Below the pieces are notes generated by a model that saw only the letters and a program-made list of their open reading frames with translations, was not told the origin of the DNA and searched no databases. A stretch of DNA of 64,000 nt. Source: Salibacterium aidingense DSM 18341 (GTDB lineage Bacteria > Bacillota > Bacilli > Bacillales > Marinococcaceae). Made by a program: the position numbers and the translations under genes. Numbering within the stretch: position 1 is the first letter of the stretch; each line of letters opens with the position of its first letter. Of this stretch, positions 43,682 to 51,989 are shown in pieces. Location of the stretch: NCBI RefSeq assembly GCF_000429685.1, contig NZ_AUCI01000001.1:310001-374000 (forward strand), given 5' to 3'.

Positions 43682-44317
43682 ATGAAAATTGAGATAGATA
43701 AGCATCTTCCTTCTTCCCGGCGGGAACAAGTATTTATAAGAATTAGAGACGCGATTTTAACCGGAGAAATACAACCCGGAGAACGAATCCGGGAAAAGGA
43801 AATTGCAGAACTATTTGGCGTCAGCCGGGGGCCTATCCGAGAAGCGATCCGGCAGCTGGAACAAGAAGGCTTGGTTCATTCTTTCCCCTACAAAGAGACC
43901 GTAGCTGCCACGTTTACGGAAGAAGAAATTCATGATGTGTTTATTCCTATTCGGATTATACTGGAAAGCAATGCCATCAAGCGGTTTGAAAAAGAACCGA
44001 TTCAGGACGAGGACCTTCAGCAATTACAACATTTCGTCGATCAGATGGTCGAAGCAGGAGAACATGAAGATTTGCCAACGCTGGTGGAAAACAATCTAAA
44101 CTTTCATAAATATTTAGTCACTCTTTCTGGTTCAAAGTCTCTCGAACAAATCTGGAACAGCATTATCAACAGAATACGAATCCATTTTTATAAGCTCGGC
44201 CAGCAGCTTGACACCACATTGAAAGACCATGCCCTGGAGCACCAGGAAATTATAAACGCCATAGAAGCACAAGACATGGACCGGGCCATTACTTTATTAG
44301 AAAAGCATATAAAATAA
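43682..44317 (+). CDS. GntR-family regulator, FadR subfamily (FCD domain)
   Basis: A 211-residue regulator. The winged helix includes IRDAILTGEIQPGERIREKE and FGVSRGPIREAIRQLEQEG; the FCD domain has IRIILESNAIKRFE and NNLNFHKYLVTLSGS with candidate metal residues. ATG 43682 has AGAGGTG upstream; the open frame begins 16 codons earlier without a site. Its operator-like inverted repeat lies in the shared divergent promoter, so it probably represses itself and the 10-kb operon on the other strand until the substrate acid is present. Confidence 0.92.
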   Translation: MKIEIDKHLPSSRREQVFIRIRDAILTGEIQPGERIREKEIAELFGVSRGPIREAIRQLEQEGLVHSFPYKETVAATFTEEEIHDVFIPIRIILESNAIKRFEKEPIQDEDLQQLQHFVDQMVEAGEHEDLPTLVENNLNFHKYLVTLSGSKSLEQIWNSIINRIRIHFYKLGQQLDTTLKDHALEHQEIINAIEAQDMDRAITLLEKHIK

Positions 44318-44348
44318 AGTTTCAGGTGACAAAAAAATCGGCACATAC

Positions 44349-44389
44349 AATAAAAGCTCTGTAGAGTTTATCTCCACAGAGCTTTTATT
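44349..44389. terminator. Bidirectional terminator between the GntR and TagF-like genes
   Basis: A perfect 14-bp stem, AATAAAAGCTCTGT (44349-44362) with ACAGAGCTTTTATT (44376-44389). The TAA stop of the TagF-like frame lies inside its loop. Confidence 0.9.
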
Positions 44390-46317
44390 AGTGGCATTCG
44401 ACAAAATCCGGGGGGTGACAGGCACGTTATCGTTCCTTTTTCGTTTGACGTTATTTGGACGTCATGTTTCCCGTGAGAGATGTGCGTCGTATCGAACTTG
44501 TCCAGGCGCGTTGTCAGGAAACGTCTCACGGCTTGGTTTTGGCTTTCATATTTTAGTTCAAAGACCGTCCCTGGTTTCATTATGTCTGTGATATCGATCC
44601 GGTAGGAGTCCTTTGTTTTTTCAAAGTAGTATTTAGCTGCACTGGACCGGTCTTCCCACAATAATTGGTTTTCCTTCAGAAATTCCGGAGACACCTCTGT
44701 GATTTCCACAAATGGCGGCGTTGCTTTTATTTGTTCCGCTACTTTCTTGCTTTGGCTGATCATCAGTATGCCTTTCTCATTAAAAGTCACCAGATAGTTG
44801 TGATGGAATTCCCCTCCTGGTACAGCTTCAGGATTAGACATCGCGTGATGGTTGACCTTCAGGCTTGTCATTGCACCATTTGACTTGATATTTAACAATA
44901 CCTCGAACTGTTTATGCTTATTTTGCAGCTTTTCACAAGTCTGTACGACATCTTTCAGGGAGATCCTGTCCTCCTTCATCGGGAAGACGATATCCAGTGG
45001 AGCCTTTTCCGATTGGCTTTTTACCATAAGCTCTTTTTTCTCAATCACACCTCCGGCTGATGCCGTGTCCCTTACTATTAGGTCCCCGTCCTGGTACCTG
45101 ACACGAACATCGTCTTCAGTAACGGCGGACGAGAGGACGTCGCCTTTTTGAAGAAGCGCGATCACTTTATCCGAGGCCCGGCCGTCATCCAGCGGATTAA
45201 ATTTTTCCAGAAACGCCTCATATTTTTGCCGGCAGGCTCGGGCATTGTCTGTCACATGATGCACGGCTTCTGCAAGCTCCCGGTTATTCCGGACAATCGG
45301 ACCAGGTACTTCTTTTTCGTAGTCAAAATAAAAACCCCGCAGGGAATCTCTGTATTCCTCTAAATCATAGGCAAAGAAAATCATGGGGCGCTGCAGGACA
45401 CTGTAGTCAAACATAACGGAAGAGTAATCGGTAATCAGGATATCTGCTGCCAGAAATAACTCCTGTATATCAGCTTCAGAGGGGGCTTCATACGCAAAAT
45501 CCGGATAGGCCTCCGCGTTTAATTGATTGACGACGAGGTAGTGCATCTTCAGAAGAAAAATATAATCATCTCCGAGCTCTTCTTGCAGGAACTCCAGATC
45601 CAGTTTCATGTCAAAACGGTAATTGCCTTTGGAATAGTACTGATTGTCACGCCAGGTGGGGGCGTAAAGGATGATTTTTTTATCCAGGGGAAGATGGAAT
45701 TTCTTTTTTATCTCTTGAACCCTTGCTTCCGTGTCCTGACGAACCAGTGCATCATTTCGCGGGTATCCTGTTTCGAGGATATTATTGTAAAAATTAAAAG
45801 CTCTGCTGAATATTTTGGTGGAATACCGATTCTGGGAGATTAAATAATCCCAGCGCTGTGTATCTTTGCGTACATTATTTTTATATTTTTTGAGGGACTG
45901 GCTCCCAGCCATATGGATGGCCTCCAGGTCCAGTCCCAGCTTTTTCAGCGGGGTGCCGTGCCAGGCTTGAATATAGGTAGTTCCTTTCCGTTTCACAAAG
46001 ACCCTGGGCTGCCGGCAGTCCATCACCCAGAATCCAGCCCTGGCCATATAATAAAAATAAGGAATGCTATTTCTTTTGATGACCTTGGCCTTTCCCGGAA
46101 GTTGATATTTTTCCGGCTCCTCAAAAATCCAGACGATCGTATACTCCTCATCCAGGGACCGTTCGACCATTCTTTCATAAATCGCTTTAGGGTTGCCCGA
46201 ATAATTCCGGCCCAGATTGCTTTCGAAAATAATTAACTGCTTATCTATACTGGTGTTCAGAAACACCTTTTTATAAAGGTTTCTTTTAATGTTTTTCTTC
46301 ACCTTGCCGAAAACCAC
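44368..46317 (-). CDS. CDP-glycerol glycerophosphotransferase family protein (TagF/TagB-like)
   Basis: A 649-residue peripheral membrane glycosyltransferase-like enzyme. Motifs of the family are QAWHGTPLKKLG, ETGYPRNDAL, LYAPTWRDN, LLKMHYLV, LITDYSSVMFDYSVL and GFYFDYE. It adds glycerol-phosphate or another polyol phosphate in wall teichoic acid synthesis at the inner membrane face. The start is GTG 46317 with GAGGTG upstream. After about residue 400 a second, less recognisable region follows. The final 28 residues are encoded by repeat copy 7 and the terminator; another frame has a stop (GAACGATAA) just before the repeat, so a one-base shift near the end is likely. Confidence 0.85.
   Translation of the reverse strand: MVFGKVKKNIKRNLYKKVFLNTSIDKQLIIFESNLGRNYSGNPKAIYERMVERSLDEEYTIVWIFEEPEKYQLPGKAKVIKRNSIPYFYYMARAGFWVMDCRQPRVFVKRKGTTYIQAWHGTPLKKLGLDLEAIHMAGSQSLKKYKNNVRKDTQRWDYLISQNRYSTKIFSRAFNFYNNILETGYPRNDALVRQDTEARVQEIKKKFHLPLDKKIILYAPTWRDNQYYSKGNYRFDMKLDLEFLQEELGDDYIFLLKMHYLVVNQLNAEAYPDFAYEAPSEADIQELFLAADILITDYSSVMFDYSVLQRPMIFFAYDLEEYRDSLRGFYFDYEKEVPGPIVRNNRELAEAVHHVTDNARACRQKYEAFLEKFNPLDDGRASDKVIALLQKGDVLSSAVTEDDVRVRYQDGDLIVRDTASAGGVIEKKELMVKSQSEKAPLDIVFPMKEDRISLKDVVQTCEKLQNKHKQFEVLLNIKSNGAMTSLKVNHHAMSNPEAVPGGEFHHNYLVTFNEKGILMISQSKKVAEQIKATPPFVEITEVSPEFLKENQLLWEDRSSAAKYYFEKTKDSYRIDITDIMKPGTVFELKYESQNQAVRRFLTTRLDKFDTTHISHGKHDVQITSNEKGTITCLSPPGFCRMPLIKALWR
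44395..44425 (-). repeat. 3'-end repeat element, copy 7
   Basis: Minus strand GTGCCTGTCACCCCCCGG, then ATTTTGTCGAATG. It is read through in frame by the TagF-like gene (TCLSPPGFCRM). It is only five bases from the terminator stem. Confidence 0.9.
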
Positions 46318-46528
46318 AGGGGGTCACCTCAATCGTTTTGTGCATTATCTAAAAGGCTTTGATCCTTAACGGAATGCTTCTTTCTATGTATTTTTCTATT
46401 TCTGTTACTTTAACATACATTAACCTTTTTTTAATGTTACTCTTCTCCTGCCATTTTTCCAAATTAAGGTATTCCCTATTTTCAGCGGATGCTCCTTTGA
46501 TTATAGTAGTCTTTTACGTTGGAATAAA
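46318..46528. other. Upstream region of the TagF-like gene
   Basis: An AT-rich stretch that must hold the minus-strand promoter of the TagF-like gene. I see no confident -35/-10 pair, and no gene. Confidence 0.3.
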
Positions 46529-46587
46529 CAATAAAACCCTGAACCAGGACGTTTTATGTACCATGTCCCGGACTCAGGGTTTTATTG
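46529..46587 (-). terminator. Terminator of the enolase-superfamily/2-HCT/tartrate dehydrogenase operon
   Basis: A perfect 14-bp outer stem, CAATAAAACCCTGA (46529-46542) with TCAGGGTTTTATTG (46574-46587), and an inner CAGGAC/GTCC pairing. It lies 47 bases beyond repeat copy 8. Confidence 0.85.
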
Positions 46588-46634
46588 TACCCGCGTGTAA
46601 TGGCGCAGTTTTTCAGCTTTTCTGTGTTTCATCA

Positions 46635-46675
46635 CTTTCGACAAAAATCGAGGTTTTCCGGGGCGTGACAGGCAC
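46635..46675 (-). repeat. 3'-end repeat element, copy 8, with a middle insertion
   Basis: Minus strand GTGCCTGTCACGCCCCGG at the start and TTTGTCGAAAG at the end, with about ten extra bases between them. It starts eight bases after the TAG stop of the enolase-superfamily gene. Confidence 0.8.
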
Positions 46676-46683
46676 TGTTTTAG

Positions 46684-47871
46684 CTATTGATCCACAATAG
46701 ACCCGTCAATACTTAGTCTTGTGTTTATTTCTCTTCGTTTGTAAGGAAATTTGGTTTCCGCTCCTTCGACTACATCTGTTCCTATCCCCGGTCTATCGGG
46801 AACTTCAATAAACCCCTGCGAAGCTCTTGGAACCCAGGTAACCATGTCACTCTGTTTAAAAGATTTCTGATTCACTGCCTTAGAGCTTGTATATTTTTCC
46901 GTCGCGGACACTGTTTCGTGGTCAGGAAGCTCCTGGATCGCCAGGTTTTCGGTTGCGATGGCTATTTGAAGACATGCCGCAGTGCTAACAGGACTTAATG
47001 GATTATGAGGAACGATCGGAATACCATGCGCCTCAGCTATCGCAGCGATCTTTTTAGTTCCGGTAATGCCTCCGCATAAACAGACACTGGTTCTGGCATA
47101 AGACATGGCGTTTCTTGAAAAAAGCATTTCAAATTCCTGAATCGTATGGATTCTTTCACCCGTTGCTATTGGCACATTTGATTTTTCGGCAACCAGAGCC
47201 ATGGAATCAAAATTATCTGGAATCACCGGATCCTCTAAGAAAAAAGGATGGTATTTTTCAACCGCCTGTGCAAAAGCAATGGCTTCTCCAGGTTTCATTC
47301 TACGGTGTAATTCCAGACAAAGGTCTACATCATCTCCCACTGCCTCTCTGATTTGACGTACTCTATCCACCGCTTCATTTATCATTTTTGCATAAGGAAG
47401 GAAATAGGCTTTACTTCTCGGTTCATCGAGAAACGGAGATAAATGGCCGACCGCATTGTAACCTGCTTCTTTGGCTTTGACACAGGCGGCGACAAGCTCT
47501 TCTGTCGTTTCTCCTGATACATGGTAATACGTTCTCACCTTATCTCTGCATCTTCCTCCCAGCAACGTATACGTGGGAACATCAAACCATTTTCCGGCAA
47601 TATCCCATAAAGCAATGTCTATTGCACTGATAGCACCCATAATCGCGGCGCCTCTAAAGTGGAAACAACGATACATGTACTGCCAGTGATGTTCTATTTG
47701 CAATGGGTCTTTCCCGATGAGATACGTTTTAAAAGTTTCCACTGCTTCCGCAGAAGCATCCAGAAAACCCCATGCTCCGGATTCTCCTATTCCGCTAATT
47801 CCTTCATCCGTAAAGACCTTTACATATAAGAAACGATTTACTGGAATTATTTTTATATCCGTGATTTTCAT
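46684..47871 (-). CDS. Enolase-superfamily sugar-acid dehydratase, galactonate/mannonate dehydratase-like
   Basis: A 395-residue enzyme. Metal ligands appear in CLELHRRMKPG, FFLEDPVIPDN and ATGERIHT, and the late HNPLSPV matches the DgoD/mannonate dehydratase group. Where most relatives have the KxK base motif it reads AVGHLSPF, so the base on that side is changed. ATG 47871 follows AGAGGTC; the open frame starts six codons earlier. It is the last gene of an operon with a 2-hydroxycarboxylate transporter and a tartrate/D-malate type dehydrogenase, so a C4 or sugar-derived hydroxy acid is the likely substrate. Confidence 0.85.
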   Translation of the reverse strand: MKITDIKIIPVNRFLYVKVFTDEGISGIGESGAWGFLDASAEAVETFKTYLIGKDPLQIEHHWQYMYRCFHFRGAAIMGAISAIDIALWDIAGKWFDVPTYTLLGGRCRDKVRTYYHVSGETTEELVAACVKAKEAGYNAVGHLSPFLDEPRSKAYFLPYAKMINEAVDRVRQIREAVGDDVDLCLELHRRMKPGEAIAFAQAVEKYHPFFLEDPVIPDNFDSMALVAEKSNVPIATGERIHTIQEFEMLFSRNAMSYARTSVCLCGGITGTKKIAAIAEAHGIPIVPHNPLSPVSTAACLQIAIATENLAIQELPDHETVSATEKYTSSKAVNQKSFKQSDMVTWVPRASQGFIEVPDRPGIGTDVVEGAETKFPYKRREINTRLSIDGSIVDQ

Positions 47872-47937
47872 AATAATGACCTCTTTCAATAAAAGATTGC
47901 GCTTTATTTCTTTTAAATGTTCTTCAGTATTTGGTTT

Positions 47938-49290
47938 TTACATTAGTATGGAGGATAGAAGAGAGAGGATAACCAACATCATTGCTCCCCCTATACGGGA
48001 GGAGATTTGAAGAAAAGGCATGAGCCCCATTCGATCCCCTGCGCTTAATACTGCTACATCACCAGATCCTCCCATGTCGGCCATCCCCAATCCGGCACCA
48101 ATAGCTGACTCCACAAAGTAGAAGCCTACCATTAAACCTATAAAGCCTGCAGCTAGTGCAGCCATGATAACGGTAAGAATCGTTAAACTAATGTAGCTGG
48201 GATTGGTAACGATTTCAAGTACACTTGCAAAGTCTATCATCCCGGCACTAATGGCAACCAATACAGCAGGCACCCATGCTTTTGTAATAAATTCATACCA
48301 ATCCCCTGCCGCCTTTTCGATCTCCATCGGTAAGATGTTAATAATTTTCAGCAACGCTGCTCCTAAAATAATCCAGACGTAAGGGTGTAAAGCAGGAATT
48401 AAACTACCCAGCGCATTTCCTAATATATAAAGGGTTAAAGAAATAACAATACCGATAATTAAGTTGTTGATCGAAAACGGAAATGCCGAATCCTTATTAT
48501 TATCTGCCTCAAACGTCTGCTCCTTTCCCTTTGTTCTCAACATAGCTCCGTCACCAGAAAAGTTTTTCATTTTGTTTTTTCTTTTACCTAGACCATTCAA
48601 TGCCCCAGCAACTAAGATACAAATCATATTTCCTACCATTACCGCCGGAGCCAGCCTGGCTAACACTTCTCCTGGATCTCCTCCCTGGCTGGCAGCGTAA
48701 ATTTCAGACATAGGGACAGCTCCCGCCGCCATCCCTCCTCCCATAATGGGGCCCACTACAAAAAACATCGCTTCAGTAAATCCAAATCCAATTAATTGGC
48801 CTGCGAGCCCTCCGGCCAGCAGCCCACATAATACTGCTCCTAACAACGGCACAAAAAACCTTATTCCAATTTTCATTAACAGGTTTCGATCCATACTTAA
48901 AATACTTCCGACAATAATTCCCGTTACTGCTAAATCGGCAAATCCGAATGTTGTGTAAAAATCATCAGTCAGGGTGGCTAAACTTTCCGGGAAGATACCC
49001 CAGTATAGAAATAAGGCAGGAATTAAGATGCAAAGAATCGGGCCTCCGCCAAACGTATTAAATACAGGAATGCGATCACCAACCCATTTGAGAGCTCCTC
49101 CCAATACCATCGCTACAATAAGGCCGCTCGTTAAATTATCCGGGAGTATCTCCATATATACTCCAATTAGAACAATAGCGACAACTCCAAAAAAAATTGG
49201 AACCTCCAAACCAATAATCTTTGTTCTTGGCCGCTGCTCCTCCCTATTTACGTGTTCATGTTCAGAAGCCGTACTCTCTTCCACGCTCAT
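47938..49290 (-). CDS. 2-hydroxycarboxylate transporter (2-HCT family; CimH/MaeN/CitS-like)
   Basis: A 450-residue membrane protein with about eleven hydrophobic segments after an acidic 24-residue N-terminus. The family signature FVVGPIMGGGMAAGAVPMSE is present, with a second GG-rich loop in MADMGGSGDVAVLSAG. Members import malate, citrate or other 2-hydroxy acids with sodium or protons. AAGGATGTG precedes the ATG. It lies between the dehydrogenase gene (61 bases) and the dehydratase gene (66 bases), in the same transcript. Confidence 0.92.
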   Translation of the reverse strand: MSVEESTASEHEHVNREEQRPRTKIIGLEVPIFFGVVAIVLIGVYMEILPDNLTSGLIVAMVLGGALKWVGDRIPVFNTFGGGPILCILIPALFLYWGIFPESLATLTDDFYTTFGFADLAVTGIIVGSILSMDRNLLMKIGIRFFVPLLGAVLCGLLAGGLAGQLIGFGFTEAMFFVVGPIMGGGMAAGAVPMSEIYAASQGGDPGEVLARLAPAVMVGNMICILVAGALNGLGKRKNKMKNFSGDGAMLRTKGKEQTFEADNNKDSAFPFSINNLIIGIVISLTLYILGNALGSLIPALHPYVWIILGAALLKIINILPMEIEKAAGDWYEFITKAWVPAVLVAISAGMIDFASVLEIVTNPSYISLTILTVIMAALAAGFIGLMVGFYFVESAIGAGLGMADMGGSGDVAVLSAGDRMGLMPFLQISSRIGGAMMLVILSLLSSILM

Positions 49291-49351
49291 TTTCTCACAT
49301 CCTTTTATTTGATAAAAATGAATAGCGGCACATATAAGTAAGCGTTTTCAA

Positions 49352-50404
49352 TTAATGTAATTGCTTGATAACCTCTTCGGTTACATCTTCTGTCGTGTTT
49401 GTTCCGCCCAGATCCGGAGTTACGATACCTTTACTTGTTGTACGTTCAATGGCATCCAGCAAATGCCGTCCCATTTTTTCTTCCCCGAGGTGATCGAGCA
49501 TCATTTTAGCTGTCCATATTTGTCCCATTGGATTTGCAATTCCTTTCCCCACAATATCAGGGGCTGAACCATGGACGGGTTCAAACATAGATGGGTAATT
49601 TCCATTAACATTAATATTGGCAGCTGGCGCCACACCGATACTTCCCATGAGGGCAGCACCCAAGTCCGTTAATATATCTCCAAATAAGTTACTTGCCACG
49701 ATCACATCAAATTTTTCCGGATAGGTTGCAAAAAAAGCCGTCAACGCATCAATGTGCTGGGACTCTGTCTCTATATCAGGGTAACCCTGAGAAACTTCAT
49801 CAAATATCTCATCCCAGAATGGCATGGTATAAACGATACCATTCGACTTAGTCGCACTCGTGACATGATTATTGCGTTTCAAAGCAAGATCAAACGCAAA
49901 ACGCATCGCACGTTCTGTGGCTTTTCTTGAAAAAATATTATTTTGTACGGCAATCTCATCTTCTCCTTGATAAATTCTTCCTCCAACAGAACTATACTCC
50001 CCTTCACTGTTCTCGCGCACCACCATTAAATCAAAACCTTTTGGATCAGCTAGCGGAGAGCGTACCCCCTTCAACACCTTGGCAGGTCTAACATTAATTG
50101 ACTGTTGAAATTCCCGGCGGATTTTTATTAACAGCCCCCAGAGAGAAATATGATCTGGTACAAGCTCAGCGTTTCCAACCGCTCCAAGAAAAATGGCATC
50201 AAATCCTCTTAATCTGGCCAACCCGTCTTTCGGCATCATTTCTCCATGCTTTAAATAGTACTCACAGCCATAAGGAAAATAAGTAAACTCAAACGTTACA
50301 TCACCGGATATTTTTGATAACGCTTCCAAAGTTTTGACTGCGGCTGGCACTACTTCATTTCCTATCCCATCACCAGGAATAGCTGCGACTCTCAACGTTT
50401 TCAC
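49352..50404 (-). CDS. Tartrate/D-malate dehydrogenase family (isocitrate/isopropylmalate DH superfamily)
   Basis: A 350-residue decarboxylating dehydrogenase. It has AAIPGDGIGNEVVPAA at the start, the substrate-binding VVRENSEGEYSSVGG, catalytic Lys in TSATKSNGI, metal-site VVASNLFGDILTDLGAAL and FEPVHGSAPDI. These fit tartrate dehydrogenase/D-malate dehydrogenase (TtuC/DmlA) better than leuB, and the context with a 2-HCT transporter agrees. GTG 50404 is nine bases after AAAGGAG; the ATG at 50413 touches that site. It is the first gene of the operon. Confidence 0.88.
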   Translation of the reverse strand: MKTLRVAAIPGDGIGNEVVPAAVKTLEALSKISGDVTFEFTYFPYGCEYYLKHGEMMPKDGLARLRGFDAIFLGAVGNAELVPDHISLWGLLIKIRREFQQSINVRPAKVLKGVRSPLADPKGFDLMVVRENSEGEYSSVGGRIYQGEDEIAVQNNIFSRKATERAMRFAFDLALKRNNHVTSATKSNGIVYTMPFWDEIFDEVSQGYPDIETESQHIDALTAFFATYPEKFDVIVASNLFGDILTDLGAALMGSIGVAPAANINVNGNYPSMFEPVHGSAPDIVGKGIANPMGQIWTAKMMLDHLGEEKMGRHLLDAIERTTSKGIVTPDLGGTNTTEDVTEEVIKQLH

Positions 50405-50437
50405 CTTGTTCATCTCCTTTAATTGTTTTTAGACGAC

Positions 50438-50456
50438 GGTCGACTGGTCGACTGGT
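50438..50456 (-). promoter_or_regulatory. Candidate GntR operator: tandem GGTCGACT
   Basis: GGTCGACTGGTCGACTGGT, two direct copies that also form a near-palindrome. It lies 34-52 bases before the start of the tartrate/D-malate dehydrogenase gene, a good position for a repressor. Confidence 0.55.
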
Positions 50457-50781
50457 TCATTTGCATCGTATCGAAAAAATAATAATTTTGCAACATAAAT
50501 ATTTGAATTTTTGAAATCCGTTTCGAAAAAAAACGATCAAAAATCTAAAAGCAGCAGGGTTACAGTGTCACTTTTACCGAAAAAGTTTAATGTTGATAAG
50601 ATAGCTTATCCTCACTTTTCCATGTTGTATAAAAAAAGAATGCTTAGCCAGGGGCTACGTTAGAATTCAGGCCAACTAAACTAGATAAATTTGATTATTA
50701 TAACTTCTCATACAATCACTTTTCGAATAAATGAAAAAAAGTAATTCTAATCTTATTAAGACCGTAAAAATAAGATGAAAA
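50457..50781. other. Non-coding stretch upstream of the tartrate/D-malate operon
   Basis: About 325 AT-rich bases between the operator and the GntR terminator. The operon promoter is expected near 50460-50530; nothing else was recognised. Confidence 0.3.
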
Positions 50782-50809
50782 AAGCACCCGCAGCATTCAT
50801 TGGGTGCTT
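50782..50809 (-). terminator. Terminator of the GntR gene
   Basis: An 8-bp stem, AAGCACCC (50782-50789) with GGGTGCTT (50802-50809), followed on the minus strand by TTTTCATC. No repeat element is associated. Confidence 0.75.
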
Positions 50810-50869
50810 GAAAGATTATCTTTCGCTGTTATCGGTCAATCATTATTTGGTATATATAGGGGAGGAGTG

Positions 50870-51568
50870 TCAGTTACTATTTGATTCAGAGGAATTCTGG
50901 TTTTCGTTGTGGGATTTTAGAATCTCAAGCAAGTGGTCAATATCATGCTGCAAATGCTGTACCATTTCTTTCGAGGCGAGCTCCGCTTTTCTATCCTTCA
51001 TAAGGGAGAAAATGCGGCGGTGTTGTTCTACTATCGTCCGGGCCCGATCGTCCCCCTTAAAATTCAAAACACGGAAATAATAGATTAACCCTCTTATATC
51101 TTCAATTTGTTTTCGAAGCCGGTGATTTCTGGAAAATTCTACAATTAAGCTGTGGAAGTGGCTGTTTAAGGTGATGATTGTATTTGAATCTTGATTCTCC
51201 AATATTGCCTGCTCGGTTTCTGCCAATTTTTTTTCAAGTTCATTCAATTCAATATCCTGAGCCAATTCTGTGGTCAGGCTTACCGCAAACGATTCAAGCG
51301 CCATCCGGCACTGATAAATCTCTTTAATATCTTCTATTGTAGGTTCGAATACAACAACTCCGGAATGATCAACTACTAATAGGCCTTCTTTTTCAAGAAT
51401 GCGGATGGCCTCTCTTACAGGACTTTTACTCACGTTAAAATCCTTCGCTAATTGGGTTTCATTGAGACGATCCCCCGGCTCCAGCATCCCGTTAAATATC
51501 ATTTTTTTGATAGTATAATAACATTGTTCATAATATGGCATACGTTTATCTATGACAAAATCATCCAT
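50870..51568 (-). CDS. GntR-family regulator, FadR subfamily (FCD domain)
   Basis: A 232-residue regulator. The winged helix includes IKKMIFNGMLEPGDRLNETQ and FNVSKSPVREAIRILEKEG; the FCD domain has YQCRMALESFAVSL and LNSHFHSLIVEFSRN. ATG 51568 follows AAAGGTG; an ATG at 51589 is less supported. It is encoded just upstream of the tartrate/D-malate type operon in the same direction, but has its own terminator, and probably controls that operon through the tandem GGTCGACT site. Confidence 0.9.
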   Translation of the reverse strand: MDDFVIDKRMPYYEQCYYTIKKMIFNGMLEPGDRLNETQLAKDFNVSKSPVREAIRILEKEGLLVVDHSGVVVFEPTIEDIKEIYQCRMALESFAVSLTTELAQDIELNELEKKLAETEQAILENQDSNTIITLNSHFHSLIVEFSRNHRLRKQIEDIRGLIYYFRVLNFKGDDRARTIVEQHRRIFSLMKDRKAELASKEMVQHLQHDIDHLLEILKSHNENQNSSESNSN

Positions 51569-51753
51569 ACTTTCACCTTTTCTTATCAAATATAACTCTA
51601 CTATAAGTGGTGTTGCTTCATCATTAATATTGTACCCTAAAATTTAAAGTTTAAAAAGCTGATTTTCCCAATTTGGCAAGGTTTGACCACCCCTTTACGA
51701 AAACTGGTGAAACACCATCCTTCTTCCTAAACTGAATTTTTTTCAGTAAAAAA
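51569..51753. other. Upstream region of the GntR gene
   Basis: AT-rich, no gene. A small hairpin ACTGAA/TTCAGT lies near 51731-51747. Promoter not fixed. Confidence 0.3.
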
Positions 51754-51791
51754 ACTGTCTTAAAGCAAGTATTCATCCGCTTTAAGACAGT
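51754..51791 (-). terminator. Terminator downstream of the arginase gene
   Basis: A perfect 13-bp stem, ACTGTCTTAAAGC (51754-51766) with GCTTTAAGACAGT (51779-51791), followed on the minus strand by TTTTTTAC. It lies 157 bases beyond repeat copy 9, the largest distance in the window. Confidence 0.85.
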
Positions 51792-51948
51792 CAAAAGTAG
51801 AACGGAACAACTCATTCAGATTTAATCTGTTTCTAAGTTTCATGTATTCGCCTTTGGGTTTATCCGAGTCGTCACACAGCGATCCAAGTATCTTCCATTT
51901 TATAAACATTCTACTAATCAGCTAGTCATTTTTGAAAAACCAAAATAC

Positions 51949-51989
51949 CATTCGACAAATATCAACAACCTTCGGAAAGTGACAGGCAC
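51949..51989 (-). repeat. 3'-end repeat element, copy 9, divergent middle
   Basis: Minus strand GTGCCTGTCAC at the start and ATTTGTCGAATG at the end, with an unrelated, longer middle. Its first G is the last base of the arginase TAG stop. Confidence 0.8.
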
